From JAVBWO01 sp036677375 (GTDB lineage: Bacteria; Bacillota; Dehalobacteriia; UBA4068; UBA4997), in NCBI GenBank assembly GCA_036677375.1, contig JAVBWO010000002.1, positions 62,001-126,000 of the forward strand: a stretch of 64,000 bases of DNA, written 5' to 3'. Shown here in pieces: positions 53,064 to 62,274 of the stretch. Position 1 is the first letter of the stretch. Each line of letters starts with the position of its first letter. The position numbers and the translations under genes were made by a program. The notes beneath the pieces were generated by a model. The model did not search any database. It had not been told where the DNA came from and saw only the letters and a program-made list of their open reading frames with translations.

Positions 53064-54437
53064 GTGACAAACGATAACGTATCTTTACAGCATGGTAATA
53101 TCGGTACTTTGGACTGTGTCATGATTCTCGTAGGTGGGATGGTGGGGAGCGCGATCTTTTCTTTGTCCGGCATGACCTATGTACAGGCCGGACCCGCATC
53201 TATTTTTTCCTGGATCCTAGCAGCTGTTATTTTGCTTCTTTATGGTTTGCAGGTTGCAGAACTTACCTCGATCTATCCCCGGTCCGGCGGGATTTATGTT
53301 TATCCTTATGAAGCGTTGGGAAAAAGCAAAAAAGGGAAAGAAGCTTGGGGCTGGTTCTCCGCTTGGGGTCTTCTCAACGTTAACATTTTCGGCGCCGCAT
53401 TCTCCGCGATTTATATCGCAACTTATTTGGGTGTTGCGTTCCCTGCTTTGGGTACTTATCAAATTCCCTTGGCCATTCTTGTCTGCGTTATCTGTACATT
53501 GTTGAATGTATTGAACGTCTCTGTGATGGGTAAGACCAACATCATTTTAGTCCTTGGATTGATTGTCGCGATGTTGCTTTACGCTTTTAACGGATTTGGC
53601 CATTTTAGTGCCGCCAACTTTACGCCTTTCTTTACCCAAGGCACCGGTGGCGGCGGCGGCTTCATCAGCGCCATCCCCACTGCAATGCTGGCCTATGGTG
53701 CTATCATCTCTGTGGCCATGATGGTTACGGAAGTGAAAAACCCCAAGAAAACCGTATCCAAATCTATGATCATTTCCATGATTATCACGGTTGCCATGTA
53801 TGTTATCGTTCTCATTTCCACCATCGGGATGATCGGTGTGCAATATCTTTTGGATAATCCCGGCATGACCTATATTCCTATGTTTGCTGCTGCTTGGTCG
53901 GTATTGTTTAATTTGCCTTGGATGGTGCCAGTGATTTCCATTGCGGCGGTTCTGGCGCTGACCACGACGCTTTTGGTATTGACGGCTGCCGCTTCCCGGG
54001 TCACCGCGGCTGTTGCGGCAGACGGTCTTCTGCCCAAAGGCTTGGCAAAAGTTAATGAGAAGAATGGTGTTCCCGTTCGTGCCACCATCGCGGTCATGGT
54101 TCTGACCACAATCCTGTCTTGTCTACCTCAATTTACTGCCCAGATCGTTAACACCGGCGCCATTTGCTCGGCAATTACCGTTATCATTGTTGCGGTCACT
54201 TTGTTGGCGGCTCGGAAGCAAAATGCCTACGTGGAAGGTAACTTCAAACTGGGAGGCGGTGCTTTCTTCCCCATTCTTACGATCCTTTTAGTTGCGTTTT
54301 TCATTATCCCCGGCGTTTTTCAACTCTGGAGCTATTGGCGTTTAACTCTTTATTGGTATATTGCGGGCGTCGTGATTCTACTGATTGCCTTTGCTGCCAA
54401 TAAAAATTCTGCTGCTGCCAATCAAAAATCTGCATAA
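53064..54437 (+). CDS. APC-superfamily amino acid/amine permease
   Basis: About 457 residues with roughly 12 hydrophobic segments. TM1 carries the APC substrate motif GGMVGSAIFSLSG; helices continue to the C-terminal WYIAGVVILLIAFAA. It probably takes up an amino acid, amine or the substrate of this pathway. GTG 53064 is the start because GGAGGTGAATCGC precedes it; the ATG at 53049 overlaps that site. TATAAT at 53026-53031 may drive it separately from the genes upstream. Confidence 0.87.
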   Translation: MTNDNVSLQHGNIGTLDCVMILVGGMVGSAIFSLSGMTYVQAGPASIFSWILAAVILLLYGLQVAELTSIYPRSGGIYVYPYEALGKSKKGKEAWGWFSAWGLLNVNIFGAAFSAIYIATYLGVAFPALGTYQIPLAILVCVICTLLNVLNVSVMGKTNIILVLGLIVAMLLYAFNGFGHFSAANFTPFFTQGTGGGGGFISAIPTAMLAYGAIISVAMMVTEVKNPKKTVSKSMIISMIITVAMYVIVLISTIGMIGVQYLLDNPGMTYIPMFAAAWSVLFNLPWMVPVISIAAVLALTTTLLVLTAAASRVTAAVAADGLLPKGLAKVNEKNGVPVRATIAVMVLTTILSCLPQFTAQIVNTGAICSAITVIIVAVTLLAARKQNAYVEGNFKLGGGAFFPILTILLVAFFIIPGVFQLWSYWRLTLYWYIAGVVILLIAFAANKNSAAANQKSA

Positions 54438-54478
54438 GCCAAAATTCTATATCAATTTACAAAAGCCGTATTCCTTGA

Positions 54479-54507
54479 CCGGCAAGAGGCTTTAAACCTC
54501 TTGCCGG
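54479..54507 (+). terminator. First of two tandem hairpins after the permease
   Basis: CCGGCAAGAGG (54479-54489) pairs with CCTCTTGCCGG (54497-54507), 11 bp, 7-nt loop. No T-run follows. Confidence 0.55.
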
Positions 54508-54534
54508 ATCAAGAAATCTTAACTTCGAAAAACC

Positions 54535-54570
54535 CTGCAGCGGCGGCATTGCCGCCGCTGCAGTTGTTTA
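54535..54570 (+). terminator. Second tandem hairpin after the permease
   Basis: CTGCAGCGGCGGC (54535-54547), loop ATT, GCCGCCGCTGCAG (54551-54563), then TTGTTTA. A very GC-rich 13-bp stem, likely the terminator proper. Confidence 0.7.
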
Positions 54571-54639
54571 TAGAACCAATTTTGGAATGAATGACCATAC
54601 AGGATTCATTTCCGTTAAACAAATAAGGAGGATATACTT

Positions 54640-55815
54640 ATGGATTTAAGTGTAAAAATCGGTGGCGTAACATTAGATTCCCCCATTATTTCTTCATCTT
54701 GCGTGGATGGCAAAGACGGCCAGCGGATTAAGGACATCAGCGAGTTCAATTTAGGGGCGGCTACCACCAAAACCATCGTGGCCAATATGCAAAAAGACGT
54801 GTTGCCCAACATGAAGATGGTCAAAGGCGGCAGTATGATCAACTGTGTTTTTGGAGCGAATCTCACCGCTAAACAATGGTTTGAAGAAGAAATGCCCATT
54901 GCCTTGGAAGCGGGAATCCCCATCATTGCCAATCTGGCAGGGACGCATCCGGGCGAAAGCGTTGAATTAGCCAAGGCTGCGGAAGCTGCCGGCGCCAGCA
55001 TGATCGAGTTGCCCACCGCTTGTCCACATATGGCCAATGTACTTGAAGTGATGTATCCCGGATTGAAAATGGTTTTGCCGGAGGTTCACGATCCTTCCGA
55101 TTATGCCCGCACGGTGGAAGCTGTTAAAAAGGCGGTCAATATTCCCGTCATTTCCAAATTCAGCGCCATCTATCATTATAATGTGAAAGATTGGGCCAAA
55201 GCCGTCGTGGAAGCCGGGGCGGACGCTATTTCGGCCGCGGACAGCATTGGTCCCGCCATCGGTATCGATATTGAGACCGGGCAGCCTCTTTTGGGTGGTC
55301 CCCGCGGTTACGGCGGCCTCACCGGTACCGCCATCAAACCCATTGTTTTGAAGATGGTTTTAGAGATTGCTGAAACGGTGAATGTCCCTATCATTGGAAT
55401 CGGCGGTATTTCTACCGGCGCGGATGCCGTGGAATACATGATGGCCGGCGCCACGGCGGTAGCACTGGCCACCTCCAGCACGGTAAAAGGTTATGAGATC
55501 TATGCCGATATTTATGACGAGATCCAAGCTTTTATGAAACGGAAGGGCTATAATAGTCTTTCTGATTTCCGAGGCCTGACTTTGCAAAGGATCAAAGAAC
55601 GGGAGCAAAATCATAAACAGATCATTCATGATATCGTATTGCCCGTCCGTACCAATGCTAAGTGCACTGTTTGCGGCAATTGCTTAGACGCCTGCACTTA
55701 TGGAGCCATTGAAATGGGCGAGACACATCCCATTTTCATCCAGGAGGCTTGTCATGGCTGCGGCCTTTGTGCTTCTGTTTGCGCACAAAAAGCCATCGAA
55801 CAAAGATATTTTTAA
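54640..55815 (+). CDS. PreA-like dihydropyrimidine/dihydroorotate dehydrogenase family protein with ferredoxin domain
   Basis: 391 residues. A TIM-barrel flavin domain (1-310) of the dihydroorotate/dihydropyrimidine dehydrogenase family (MDLSVKIGGVTLDSPIISSS, IIGIGGISTGADAVEYMMAG) is followed by two 4Fe-4S clusters (CTVCGNCLDAC and CHGCGLCASVC, residues about 345-385). PreA reduces uracil or thymine with PreT; here the ring substrate is unknown and no PreT is adjacent. The GltD-like module of the 39.9-43.5 kb protein could supply electrons. TAAGGAGGATATACTT precedes the ATG. Confidence 0.88.
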   Translation: MDLSVKIGGVTLDSPIISSSCVDGKDGQRIKDISEFNLGAATTKTIVANMQKDVLPNMKMVKGGSMINCVFGANLTAKQWFEEEMPIALEAGIPIIANLAGTHPGESVELAKAAEAAGASMIELPTACPHMANVLEVMYPGLKMVLPEVHDPSDYARTVEAVKKAVNIPVISKFSAIYHYNVKDWAKAVVEAGADAISAADSIGPAIGIDIETGQPLLGGPRGYGGLTGTAIKPIVLKMVLEIAETVNVPIIGIGGISTGADAVEYMMAGATAVALATSSTVKGYEIYADIYDEIQAFMKRKGYNSLSDFRGLTLQRIKEREQNHKQIIHDIVLPVRTNAKCTVCGNCLDACTYGAIEMGETHPIFIQEACHGCGLCASVCAQKAIEQRYF

Positions 55816-55938
55816 ATCAGGAAACCGGAAATAGGGTTTTATAGGGCTTGCTCCGATCAGCTTTATTCCCGAGATATAGAACAATGTACCCTGGCTATTT
55901 CGAAGAACGAAACGGAAAATTCTGAGAGGGGGTTCGAT

Positions 55939-57318
55939 ATGGATTTATTAATCAAAAATGGTTTGGTTGTTACCTTTGAGAACGGTACGATGGGCAGCCG
56001 GATCATTGAAAACGGTGCTGTGGCTGTAGACGGCAACGTGATTGTGGAAATTGGCGATACGGCTGATCTGGCAGCAAAATATAGCGATGCCAAAAAAGTC
56101 ATTGACGCCGCCGGGAGAGTAGTATGCCCCGGTTTCATCATCACACATACCCATATGCCTTATGTTTTAGGACACAACATGCCGGTGGATTTTTCTCAAT
56201 TGCATGATTTTTGGGATATGCTGCAAAAAATGGGTTGGGAATGGCTGGAAGATATTACAACCAAAGAGGGAGTCTATGCGGCTACCCGCTATGCGGCAAT
56301 GAAAATGCTTAAGCATGGCACCACCACTGTGTGCGAATTGGTGGAAGCGCCTACCGATATGGACGGCGTGCTGGATTATAGTGCCAGAGCCATTAAAGAA
56401 GTAGGCATTCGGGCTCAAATTGGTTACGAAACCACCGAACGGGTGGTAGGGGAGTCCATCCTGACCTCTCAGAAACGGGAAAATGCGGATGCGGGTTTTG
56501 AGGAAAATATCCGTTTCATCAGAAAGTATCCTAAAAATAACGGCAGCCGCATCGAAGGCCGCTTAGGGGTGCATACCGCTTATACCAACTCCCTGGAAAC
56601 TTTGAAAAAGGCCCGCGCCATTGCCGATGAATATGGCTGCGGCGTACAGATCCATATCGCGGAGATCCCCAGGGCTTTCCTGGTGGAAAAATACGGCGTA
56701 TCCGCACCTCAGTATTTAGAACAGGCCGGACTTTTGGGGCCGGATATGATAGCCGCTCACTGCATTGATCTGAACGACGAAGATCTGGAGATCATGCAAA
56801 AAAACGGCGTCAATATTGCCCATACGCCCATGACCAATTCTCTGGGGGGTAACGGTGTTGCCCGGGTGCCGGAAATGATGGAAAAAGGCATGAATGTTAC
56901 TTTGGGTCATGATTGCTTCTTTACTTTGGATGTATCCGAATATATCCGTTATGCCTATCTGGTACATAAAGCCGCCAATGCCAACCCCAATATCATGTTC
57001 CCCTTCCAGGTCTTGGATATGGTACTTCAAAACGGCGCCAAAGCCCTGGGCAAGGAAAAGGAAATCGGCAGCCTGGAAGTAGGCAAAAAAGCGGATATCC
57101 TGATCATTAAGCCAGACAGCCCTGTGCCCGTAGCGCCCTGCTCCGTCATGAGCTATTTGATCAATACCTTCTTGGGTGAGCATGTGGAATCCGTGGTAGT
57201 AGACGGCAACGTGGTCATGGAAAACGGCAAAATGACCACGGTGGACGAAGACGAAGTAGAGGCTCTTTGTTTAGAACAGGCAAGAATTCTTTGGCGTAAA
57301 AACGGCATCAATGTTTGA
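55939..57318 (+). CDS. ssnA: Amidohydrolase, SsnA/chlorohydrolase-like deaminase
   Basis: 459 residues. Amidohydrolase superfamily, ATZ/TRZ-SsnA branch: metal-binding THTHMP at about 68-73, QIHIAE (about 238), AAHCID (about 274) and LGHDC (about 325), so all the expected His/Asp ligands are present. A C-terminal beta-sandwich segment (SLEVGKKADILIIKP) follows. Such enzymes deaminate purines, pterins, triazines or cyclic amidines, or open rings. SsnA in E. coli lies in the purine-associated yge/ygf cluster. GAGAGGGGG lies about 9 nt before the ATG. Confidence 0.85.
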   Translation: MDLLIKNGLVVTFENGTMGSRIIENGAVAVDGNVIVEIGDTADLAAKYSDAKKVIDAAGRVVCPGFIITHTHMPYVLGHNMPVDFSQLHDFWDMLQKMGWEWLEDITTKEGVYAATRYAAMKMLKHGTTTVCELVEAPTDMDGVLDYSARAIKEVGIRAQIGYETTERVVGESILTSQKRENADAGFEENIRFIRKYPKNNGSRIEGRLGVHTAYTNSLETLKKARAIADEYGCGVQIHIAEIPRAFLVEKYGVSAPQYLEQAGLLGPDMIAAHCIDLNDEDLEIMQKNGVNIAHTPMTNSLGGNGVARVPEMMEKGMNVTLGHDCFFTLDVSEYIRYAYLVHKAANANPNIMFPFQVLDMVLQNGAKALGKEKEIGSLEVGKKADILIIKPDSPVPVAPCSVMSYLINTFLGEHVESVVVDGNVVMENGKMTTVDEDEVEALCLEQARILWRKNGINV

Positions 57319-57361
57319 GTGGAAGAGTGTTTGATTGATTTAAGCGATCGAGGTGAATAGA

Positions 57362-58693
57362 ATGAATGCTGTAAAGGCAATGTTGAATGCCCGGTCGGTA
57401 GCCGTGGTAGGGGCTTCGGCCAATGTGGAAAAAACCGGCTATACTGTTTTAAAGAATATAATTGACGGTGGTTATACCGGTAAAATCTATCCCATCAATC
57501 CCAAAGCGGAGAGTATCCTGAATATCAAATGCTACTCCTCCATCGAAGCGATACCGGAAAATATCGACTTGGTGGTGGTGATTGTTCCGGCTCCCGCCGT
57601 TCCAGACGTCATGCGGCAAGCCGGAGAAAAGGGCGCCCGCGGCGCGGTGATCATATCCGGCGGTTTCCGTGAGACCGGTAACGTCGAATTGGAAGCGGAG
57701 GTCATGGGAATTGCCGAACAATATGGCATCGCCGTGATTGGTCCCAATTGCCAAGGCTTCAACTATACTCCCAATAAATTATGCGCTTCTTGGCCGCTTA
57801 TCACGGCAAAAGGCCCCATGGCTGTTATCTCGCAGAGCGGTACCATTGGCGCTGCCATGGAAATGTGGGCGGCGGAAGAAGGCATCGGCATCTCCGCTTT
57901 TGTCGCCTTAGGCAATAAAAGCGGCGTGGGCGAAATCGAATTGCTGGAGTATTTTGGGGATGATCCGGATACCAATGTCATTGCTTTGAATGTGGAAGGT
58001 GTCAAGGATGGCAAACGTTTTATGGAAGTAGCCAAAGCCGTTTCCCGGAAAAAGCCGGTGATTGTCTTAAAACCGGGACGCACCGTCAAGGGCCGTCAGG
58101 CGGCGGAATCCCACACCAAATCCATCGCCGGCAGCGATGCGGTTTTCGACGCCGTTTGCAAGCAGGTGGGGATCATTCGGGCGGAAGGAATCACAGAGCT
58201 TTATGATGATACCAAAGCGTTGGGGTTCTTGAAGAAACCGGCCGGCAACCGTATGCTGGTAATTACCAGTTCCGGCGGCAGCGGCATCTTGGCAACAGAC
58301 GTAGCGGAAGGCTGCAATATAGACGTTGTGCCGCTTTCCCCCGAAACGAAAACTGCTTTAAAAGAAATCCTGCCCAGTCAATGTGTGGTCTCCAATCCCC
58401 TGGATCTGACGGGGGACGCTACGGCGGACCGCTATGAAAAAGCATTGAGCGTGGCTGCCCTGGATGAGGGTTTGGACTTTTTCTTGGTGATTTTTGGCGA
58501 TCCTATCCCGGGGGCTTTTGAAGTAGTTGAGAATTTGAAAAAGATCACGGACAAACCGGTTATCGTAGCTTACTTAGGCGGCGGCGATGTGGAAAAAGAA
58601 GAAGTTGCCAAAATGCATCTGGCCGGGACTCCTGCTTATGCTACCCCGGAACGGGCCGTCCGCTCCATTGGCGCTCTTTTACGCACCAAGTAA
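57362..58693 (+). CDS. ADP-forming acyl-CoA synthetase, alpha subunit (split form)
   Basis: About 443 residues, equivalent to the N-terminal two thirds of the fused enzyme at 30.9-32.9 kb. CoA-binding domain VAVVGASANVEKTGYTVLKN near residue 14; the predicted phospho-His near residue 251 in SHTKSIAGSDAV. It lacks the ATP-grasp part, which is encoded separately at 61509 after iorAB. GAGGTGAATAGA precedes the ATG. Energy conservation from an acyl-CoA is the likely job. Confidence 0.88.
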   Translation: MNAVKAMLNARSVAVVGASANVEKTGYTVLKNIIDGGYTGKIYPINPKAESILNIKCYSSIEAIPENIDLVVVIVPAPAVPDVMRQAGEKGARGAVIISGGFRETGNVELEAEVMGIAEQYGIAVIGPNCQGFNYTPNKLCASWPLITAKGPMAVISQSGTIGAAMEMWAAEEGIGISAFVALGNKSGVGEIELLEYFGDDPDTNVIALNVEGVKDGKRFMEVAKAVSRKKPVIVLKPGRTVKGRQAAESHTKSIAGSDAVFDAVCKQVGIIRAEGITELYDDTKALGFLKKPAGNRMLVITSSGGSGILATDVAEGCNIDVVPLSPETKTALKEILPSQCVVSNPLDLTGDATADRYEKALSVAALDEGLDFFLVIFGDPIPGAFEVVENLKKITDKPVIVAYLGGGDVEKEEVAKMHLAGTPAYATPERAVRSIGALLRTK

Positions 58694-58893
58694 GAGCTGG
58701 ATTGATGAGTTTTACGGGCGCGTGTTGTAACGCCCTGATATGCGCCTATCGCTAAATTCATGCTTTGCCTGCGCCTAGTCAAGACGCCCATAAAAAGAAA
58801 TGCAAGATTTCCGAAGGGTGCAAGACAAACAGGCAAACATTTTTAAAGTTTGACAGCAAAGGCGCAAATAGTAAATTAAAGGAGTGAACAGCT
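58694..58893 (+). other. 200-bp gap between acyl-CoA synthetase alpha and iorA
   Basis: GGGCG/CGCCC around a 10-nt loop at about 58716-58735 forms a short hairpin. I see no gene and no T-run, so read-through of the operon is likely, perhaps with some RNA processing. Confidence 0.3.
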
Positions 58894-60849
58894 TTGAGTT
58901 CGATTTTGCAAGAACCCGGCAAGCAAGTGTTATTAATGGGTAACGAAGCAATCGCCAGAGGAGCGGTAGAGGCCGGCATTCAATTGATGGCGGCTTATCC
59001 CGGCACCCCCTCTTCCGAAATTGGGGAGGTGCTTTTGGACGCATCCTCAGAAAGCGATTTCTATGTAGAGTGGAGCACCAATGAAAAGATCGCTTTTGAA
59101 GTGGCGGCAGGGGCTTCCTTTGTGGGAGCCCGTACCATGGTGGCCATGAAAAACGCCGGTTTGAACGTGGCGATGGATACCTTTATGACCCTGCCTTACG
59201 GCGGCATCAAAGGCGGCATGGTGGTTGTGGTGGCCGACGACCCTGATGCTCACTATTCTTCCAATGAGCAGGATACGCGTTTTGCCGCTGCTTATGCGGA
59301 GATTCCCTGTTTGGAACCGGAAAACCAACAAGAAGCCAAAGAAATGGCAAAAGCCGCTTTCGAGATTTCCGAGAAAACGGAATTGCCCGTTTTCCTGCGT
59401 TCCGTAAGCCGTATCTCCCATGCCAGCGGCGATGTTTTGCTGGAAGAGAGAACAGAAAAACGAAATAAAATTGCATTTAACAAGCATTACAATCTGCCTT
59501 ACCGCTGGAATGTCTATGGGCCTCCCGGTGCTGTTTACAAGCATCAATGGCTCCATGGCGTCCTGCCAAAAGTTCAGGAAATGGCCAACACAAGTCCTTT
59601 CAATCAACTGGAACAGGTCTCAGGTGCTAAAAAAGGCATCCTGGCTACCGGTTTGGCAGCTGCCTATACCAAAGAGGCCATGGCCCGCCTGGATCTTTCC
59701 GGCAAGGTCAGCTTCTTGAAATTAGGTTTCATCTATCCTCTGCCCAACGCGCTGGTGGAACAGCTGCTTTCCGGCATTGACGAACTGATCATTGTGGAAG
59801 AAGGCGACCCGGTAGTGGAAAATGCCGTCAGAAGCCTGGCCAAGGAAGTGGCTCCCAATGTCAAGATCCATGGCAAGACCTATAATGCTGTTTTTCATAT
59901 TTTTGGCGAATTAAATACCGATATCGTAACGGCAGGATTGGCGCCTGTTTTTGGCAAAAGCGTTGCCGAAGATAGTAAGATTGCTTTAAGAGAGGAACTG
60001 AAATCTCTGGTAGCTCCCAGGTCCTCCACATTGTGCGCCGGCTGCTCTCACTTGGGTACTTATTCTGCTATCCGGGAATCCTTGAGCAAGATCGAAGGGG
60101 TTCATATTGTAAACGGCGATATCGGTTGCTATGAGCAAGGCGGTTATGGGATTTTCTCTGCCGGTTTGCAAGCGTCTTCCGATGACAGCAAAGGTTATGT
60201 TCCTGAATCGCCTTATGATGTTTTGGATACCATTTATGTCATGGGCAGCGGCATCAGCATGGCCCACGGGCAATCCAAGGTTGGCTATCAAGACGGCAAG
60301 ATTCTGGCGGTTGCCGGAGACTCCACTTTTATTCATGCTACTTTGCCGGCTTTGGTCAATGCGGTCTATAACAATTCCGATATTACTTTTCTGATTTTAG
60401 ACAACCGCTGGACCTGCATGACCGGGCATCAGCCCAATCCCAATACTTACCTGCACGGCCCGGCTGCCGAGCCCCAGGAAGAGTGTTTTGACATTCAGGG
60501 GGTTGTAACTGCCATGGGCGTCAAGTCCCTGGCCACGGTAGACGCTTATGACCGTGCCGCCATGGTGGAGGCCATTGACGCGGCCTTGGCCTTTGTGGGG
60601 CCCGCCGTCGTAGTGGTTACCGGGGAATGCCAGCTGCAAAAGCAAAGACGGGTCAAGAAGGGCATTGCCAAGACCAGAGTCAATACCAATGACTGCGACG
60701 GCTGCAAGAGTTGCGTGCAATTAGGCTGTCCCGCCATTAAATTTGATGTCCTGACAAAAAAATCGGGGATTGACGCCATCGCTTGCGTTGATTGCGGCTT
60801 GTGCAGCCAGGTTTGCCCCAACAAAGCAATCAGAATGAGGAGGAAGTAG
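58894..60849 (+). CDS. iorA: Indolepyruvate:ferredoxin oxidoreductase, alpha subunit (copy 2)
   Basis: 651 residues from a TTG start behind AAAGGAGTG. Same architecture as the 28.4-kb copy: pyrimidine-binding domain (GNEAIARGAVEAGIQLMAAY), thiamine-diphosphate region (GDIGCYEQGGYG, GDSTFIHATLPALVNA near 476, LDNRWTCMTG) and C-terminal 4Fe-4S pair (CDGCKSC, CVDCGLCSQVC). The two copies are clearly diverged, so different 2-oxo acid preferences are expected. It ends 2 nt before iorB. Confidence 0.92.
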   Translation: MSSILQEPGKQVLLMGNEAIARGAVEAGIQLMAAYPGTPSSEIGEVLLDASSESDFYVEWSTNEKIAFEVAAGASFVGARTMVAMKNAGLNVAMDTFMTLPYGGIKGGMVVVVADDPDAHYSSNEQDTRFAAAYAEIPCLEPENQQEAKEMAKAAFEISEKTELPVFLRSVSRISHASGDVLLEERTEKRNKIAFNKHYNLPYRWNVYGPPGAVYKHQWLHGVLPKVQEMANTSPFNQLEQVSGAKKGILATGLAAAYTKEAMARLDLSGKVSFLKLGFIYPLPNALVEQLLSGIDELIIVEEGDPVVENAVRSLAKEVAPNVKIHGKTYNAVFHIFGELNTDIVTAGLAPVFGKSVAEDSKIALREELKSLVAPRSSTLCAGCSHLGTYSAIRESLSKIEGVHIVNGDIGCYEQGGYGIFSAGLQASSDDSKGYVPESPYDVLDTIYVMGSGISMAHGQSKVGYQDGKILAVAGDSTFIHATLPALVNAVYNNSDITFLILDNRWTCMTGHQPNPNTYLHGPAAEPQEECFDIQGVVTAMGVKSLATVDAYDRAAMVEAIDAALAFVGPAVVVVTGECQLQKQRRVKKGIAKTRVNTNDCDGCKSCVQLGCPAIKFDVLTKKSGIDAIACVDCGLCSQVCPNKAIRMRRK

Positions 60850-60851
60850 CC

Positions 60852-61484
60852 ATGGAGTTGAACATTATTGTAGCCGGCGTCGGCGGTCAAGGCAGCATCC
60901 TTGCCTCGCATATCATTGCGGAAGCGGCCATCAGCGCCAATAAAGATTCTGCCAACAAGATCAATGTCCGGGTGGGAGAAACCTTTGGCGCAGCCCAGCG
61001 GGGCGGCGCGGTAGCTTCCCATGTCCGCATCGGCGACGACGTCTATGGTCCCCTGGTGGGGAAGGGTCAGGCAGATATCATTTTGGCCCTGGAGCCTTTG
61101 GAAGGGTTGCGGGTAGGGGTCCCCTATCTTGCCGAAAACGGTATCGCCATTTTGAATACAGTTGCTCAGCAGCCGGTGGATGTCAAAATCGGCGCTGTCG
61201 AATATCCCGCTTTAGAAGAGATCGCCACTGCCTTACGGAAAATAGGCAAAGGGGTTGTTAGCTTTGACGCCAACCAATTGGCTGCCGAAGCCGGCAATTC
61301 CAAGACATTGAGCGTAGTTATGCTGGGCGCCATCACCGCCAGCGGGCTCTTGCCCTTCTCAGAGGAAGTCATGCTGGATGCCATCAAGGACAGAGTGCCC
61401 GGAAAAACTCTGGACGTTAATCTGCAGGCTTTTGAATTAGGCAAAAAAGCTTTCGCAGAAGCCCGGACGGCGGCCGGTTTTTAA
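60852..61484 (+). CDS. iorB: Indolepyruvate:ferredoxin oxidoreductase, beta subunit (copy 2)
   Basis: 210 residues from ATG 60852 behind GAGGAGGAAGTAGCC. Gamma-domain of 2-oxoacid:ferredoxin oxidoreductases: IVAGVGGQGSILASHIIAEA and FGAAQRGGAVASHVRIGDDV. It partners the iorA just upstream. Confidence 0.93.
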   Translation: MELNIIVAGVGGQGSILASHIIAEAAISANKDSANKINVRVGETFGAAQRGGAVASHVRIGDDVYGPLVGKGQADIILALEPLEGLRVGVPYLAENGIAILNTVAQQPVDVKIGAVEYPALEEIATALRKIGKGVVSFDANQLAAEAGNSKTLSVVMLGAITASGLLPFSEEVMLDAIKDRVPGKTLDVNLQAFELGKKAFAEARTAAGF

Positions 61485-61508
61485 AAGAAGTGTGCAGGAG
61501 GTGAGGAT

Positions 61509-62189
61509 ATGCATGAATTAATTGCCAAGGCGAAAAGGGAAGATCGCAATCTCTTGGAACATGAATCCTTAGCCCTTTTTGCAGAATACGGCATTCCGGG
61601 CCCGCGATTTGCATTGGTGACCAACGTTGAAGAAGCCAAAGCCGCAGCGGAAAAGATCGGATACCCCGTCGTATTGAAAATCGTCTCTCCCGATATCATC
61701 CATAAATCCGACGTGGGAGGCGTCCAGGTTGGCATGAAGACCCCTGAGGAAGTCGGCGCTGCTTTTCAGCAGATCATGGATCATGTGGCTAAAAAGGCCC
61801 AAGATGCCAGGATCCATGGTATTTTGGTGCTTTCCCTGGCCAAAGCTGGGGTGGAATGTATCGTGGGCATGACGAAGGATCCCTCCTTCGGGCCAGCCAT
61901 CATGTTTGGTTTGGGTGGCATTTTTGTAGAACTTTTGAAGGATGTATCCTTCCGCGTGCTACCGCTGGATGCGGCGGAAGTGCGTGCCATGATTCAGGAG
62001 ACCAAAGGCTATAAACTGCTTGCCGGTGCCCGGGGGCAGGGCCCTAAGGATATAGAAGCTTTGGTTGGGTTGATTTTGAATGTAGCCAAAATGATTGAAG
62101 AAAATCCGGAAATTGAAGAATTGGACATCAATCCCTTATTTGTTTACGACCAGGGAGTTTGTACCGTAGACGCCAGAATCTTGCTATAA
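61509..62189 (+). CDS. ADP-forming acyl-CoA synthetase, beta subunit (ATP-grasp, split form)
   Basis: 226 residues. ATP-grasp domain matching the C-terminal part of the fused enzyme: GYPVVLKIVSPDIIHKSDVG with the candidate phospho-acceptor His near residue 64, GMTKDPSFGPAIMFGLGGIF and LDINPLFVYDQG near the end. It completes the alpha subunit at 57.4 kb, with iorA and iorB between them. GCAGGAGGTGAGGAT precedes the ATG. Confidence 0.9.
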   Translation: MHELIAKAKREDRNLLEHESLALFAEYGIPGPRFALVTNVEEAKAAAEKIGYPVVLKIVSPDIIHKSDVGGVQVGMKTPEEVGAAFQQIMDHVAKKAQDARIHGILVLSLAKAGVECIVGMTKDPSFGPAIMFGLGGIFVELLKDVSFRVLPLDAAEVRAMIQETKGYKLLAGARGQGPKDIEALVGLILNVAKMIEENPEIEELDINPLFVYDQGVCTVDARILL

Positions 62190-62206
62190 GAAGATTCCGG
62201 TTGGGC

Positions 62207-62236
62207 CGGGGAGCGTGCCTTCCCCGTTTTGGGGAA
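62207..62236 (+). promoter_or_regulatory. Two mutually exclusive hairpins before the molybdenum hydroxylase gene
   Basis: CGGGGA (62207-62212) can pair with TCCCCG (62221-62226), followed by TTTT, a weak terminator. The same TTCCCC (62220-62225) can instead pair with GGGGAA (62231-62236). This is attenuator-like geometry 40 nt before the next start. Confidence 0.4.
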
Positions 62237-62274
62237 AGCCGCGGGCCCGGTATGTCGAAAAAGGAGGTGTGGCT

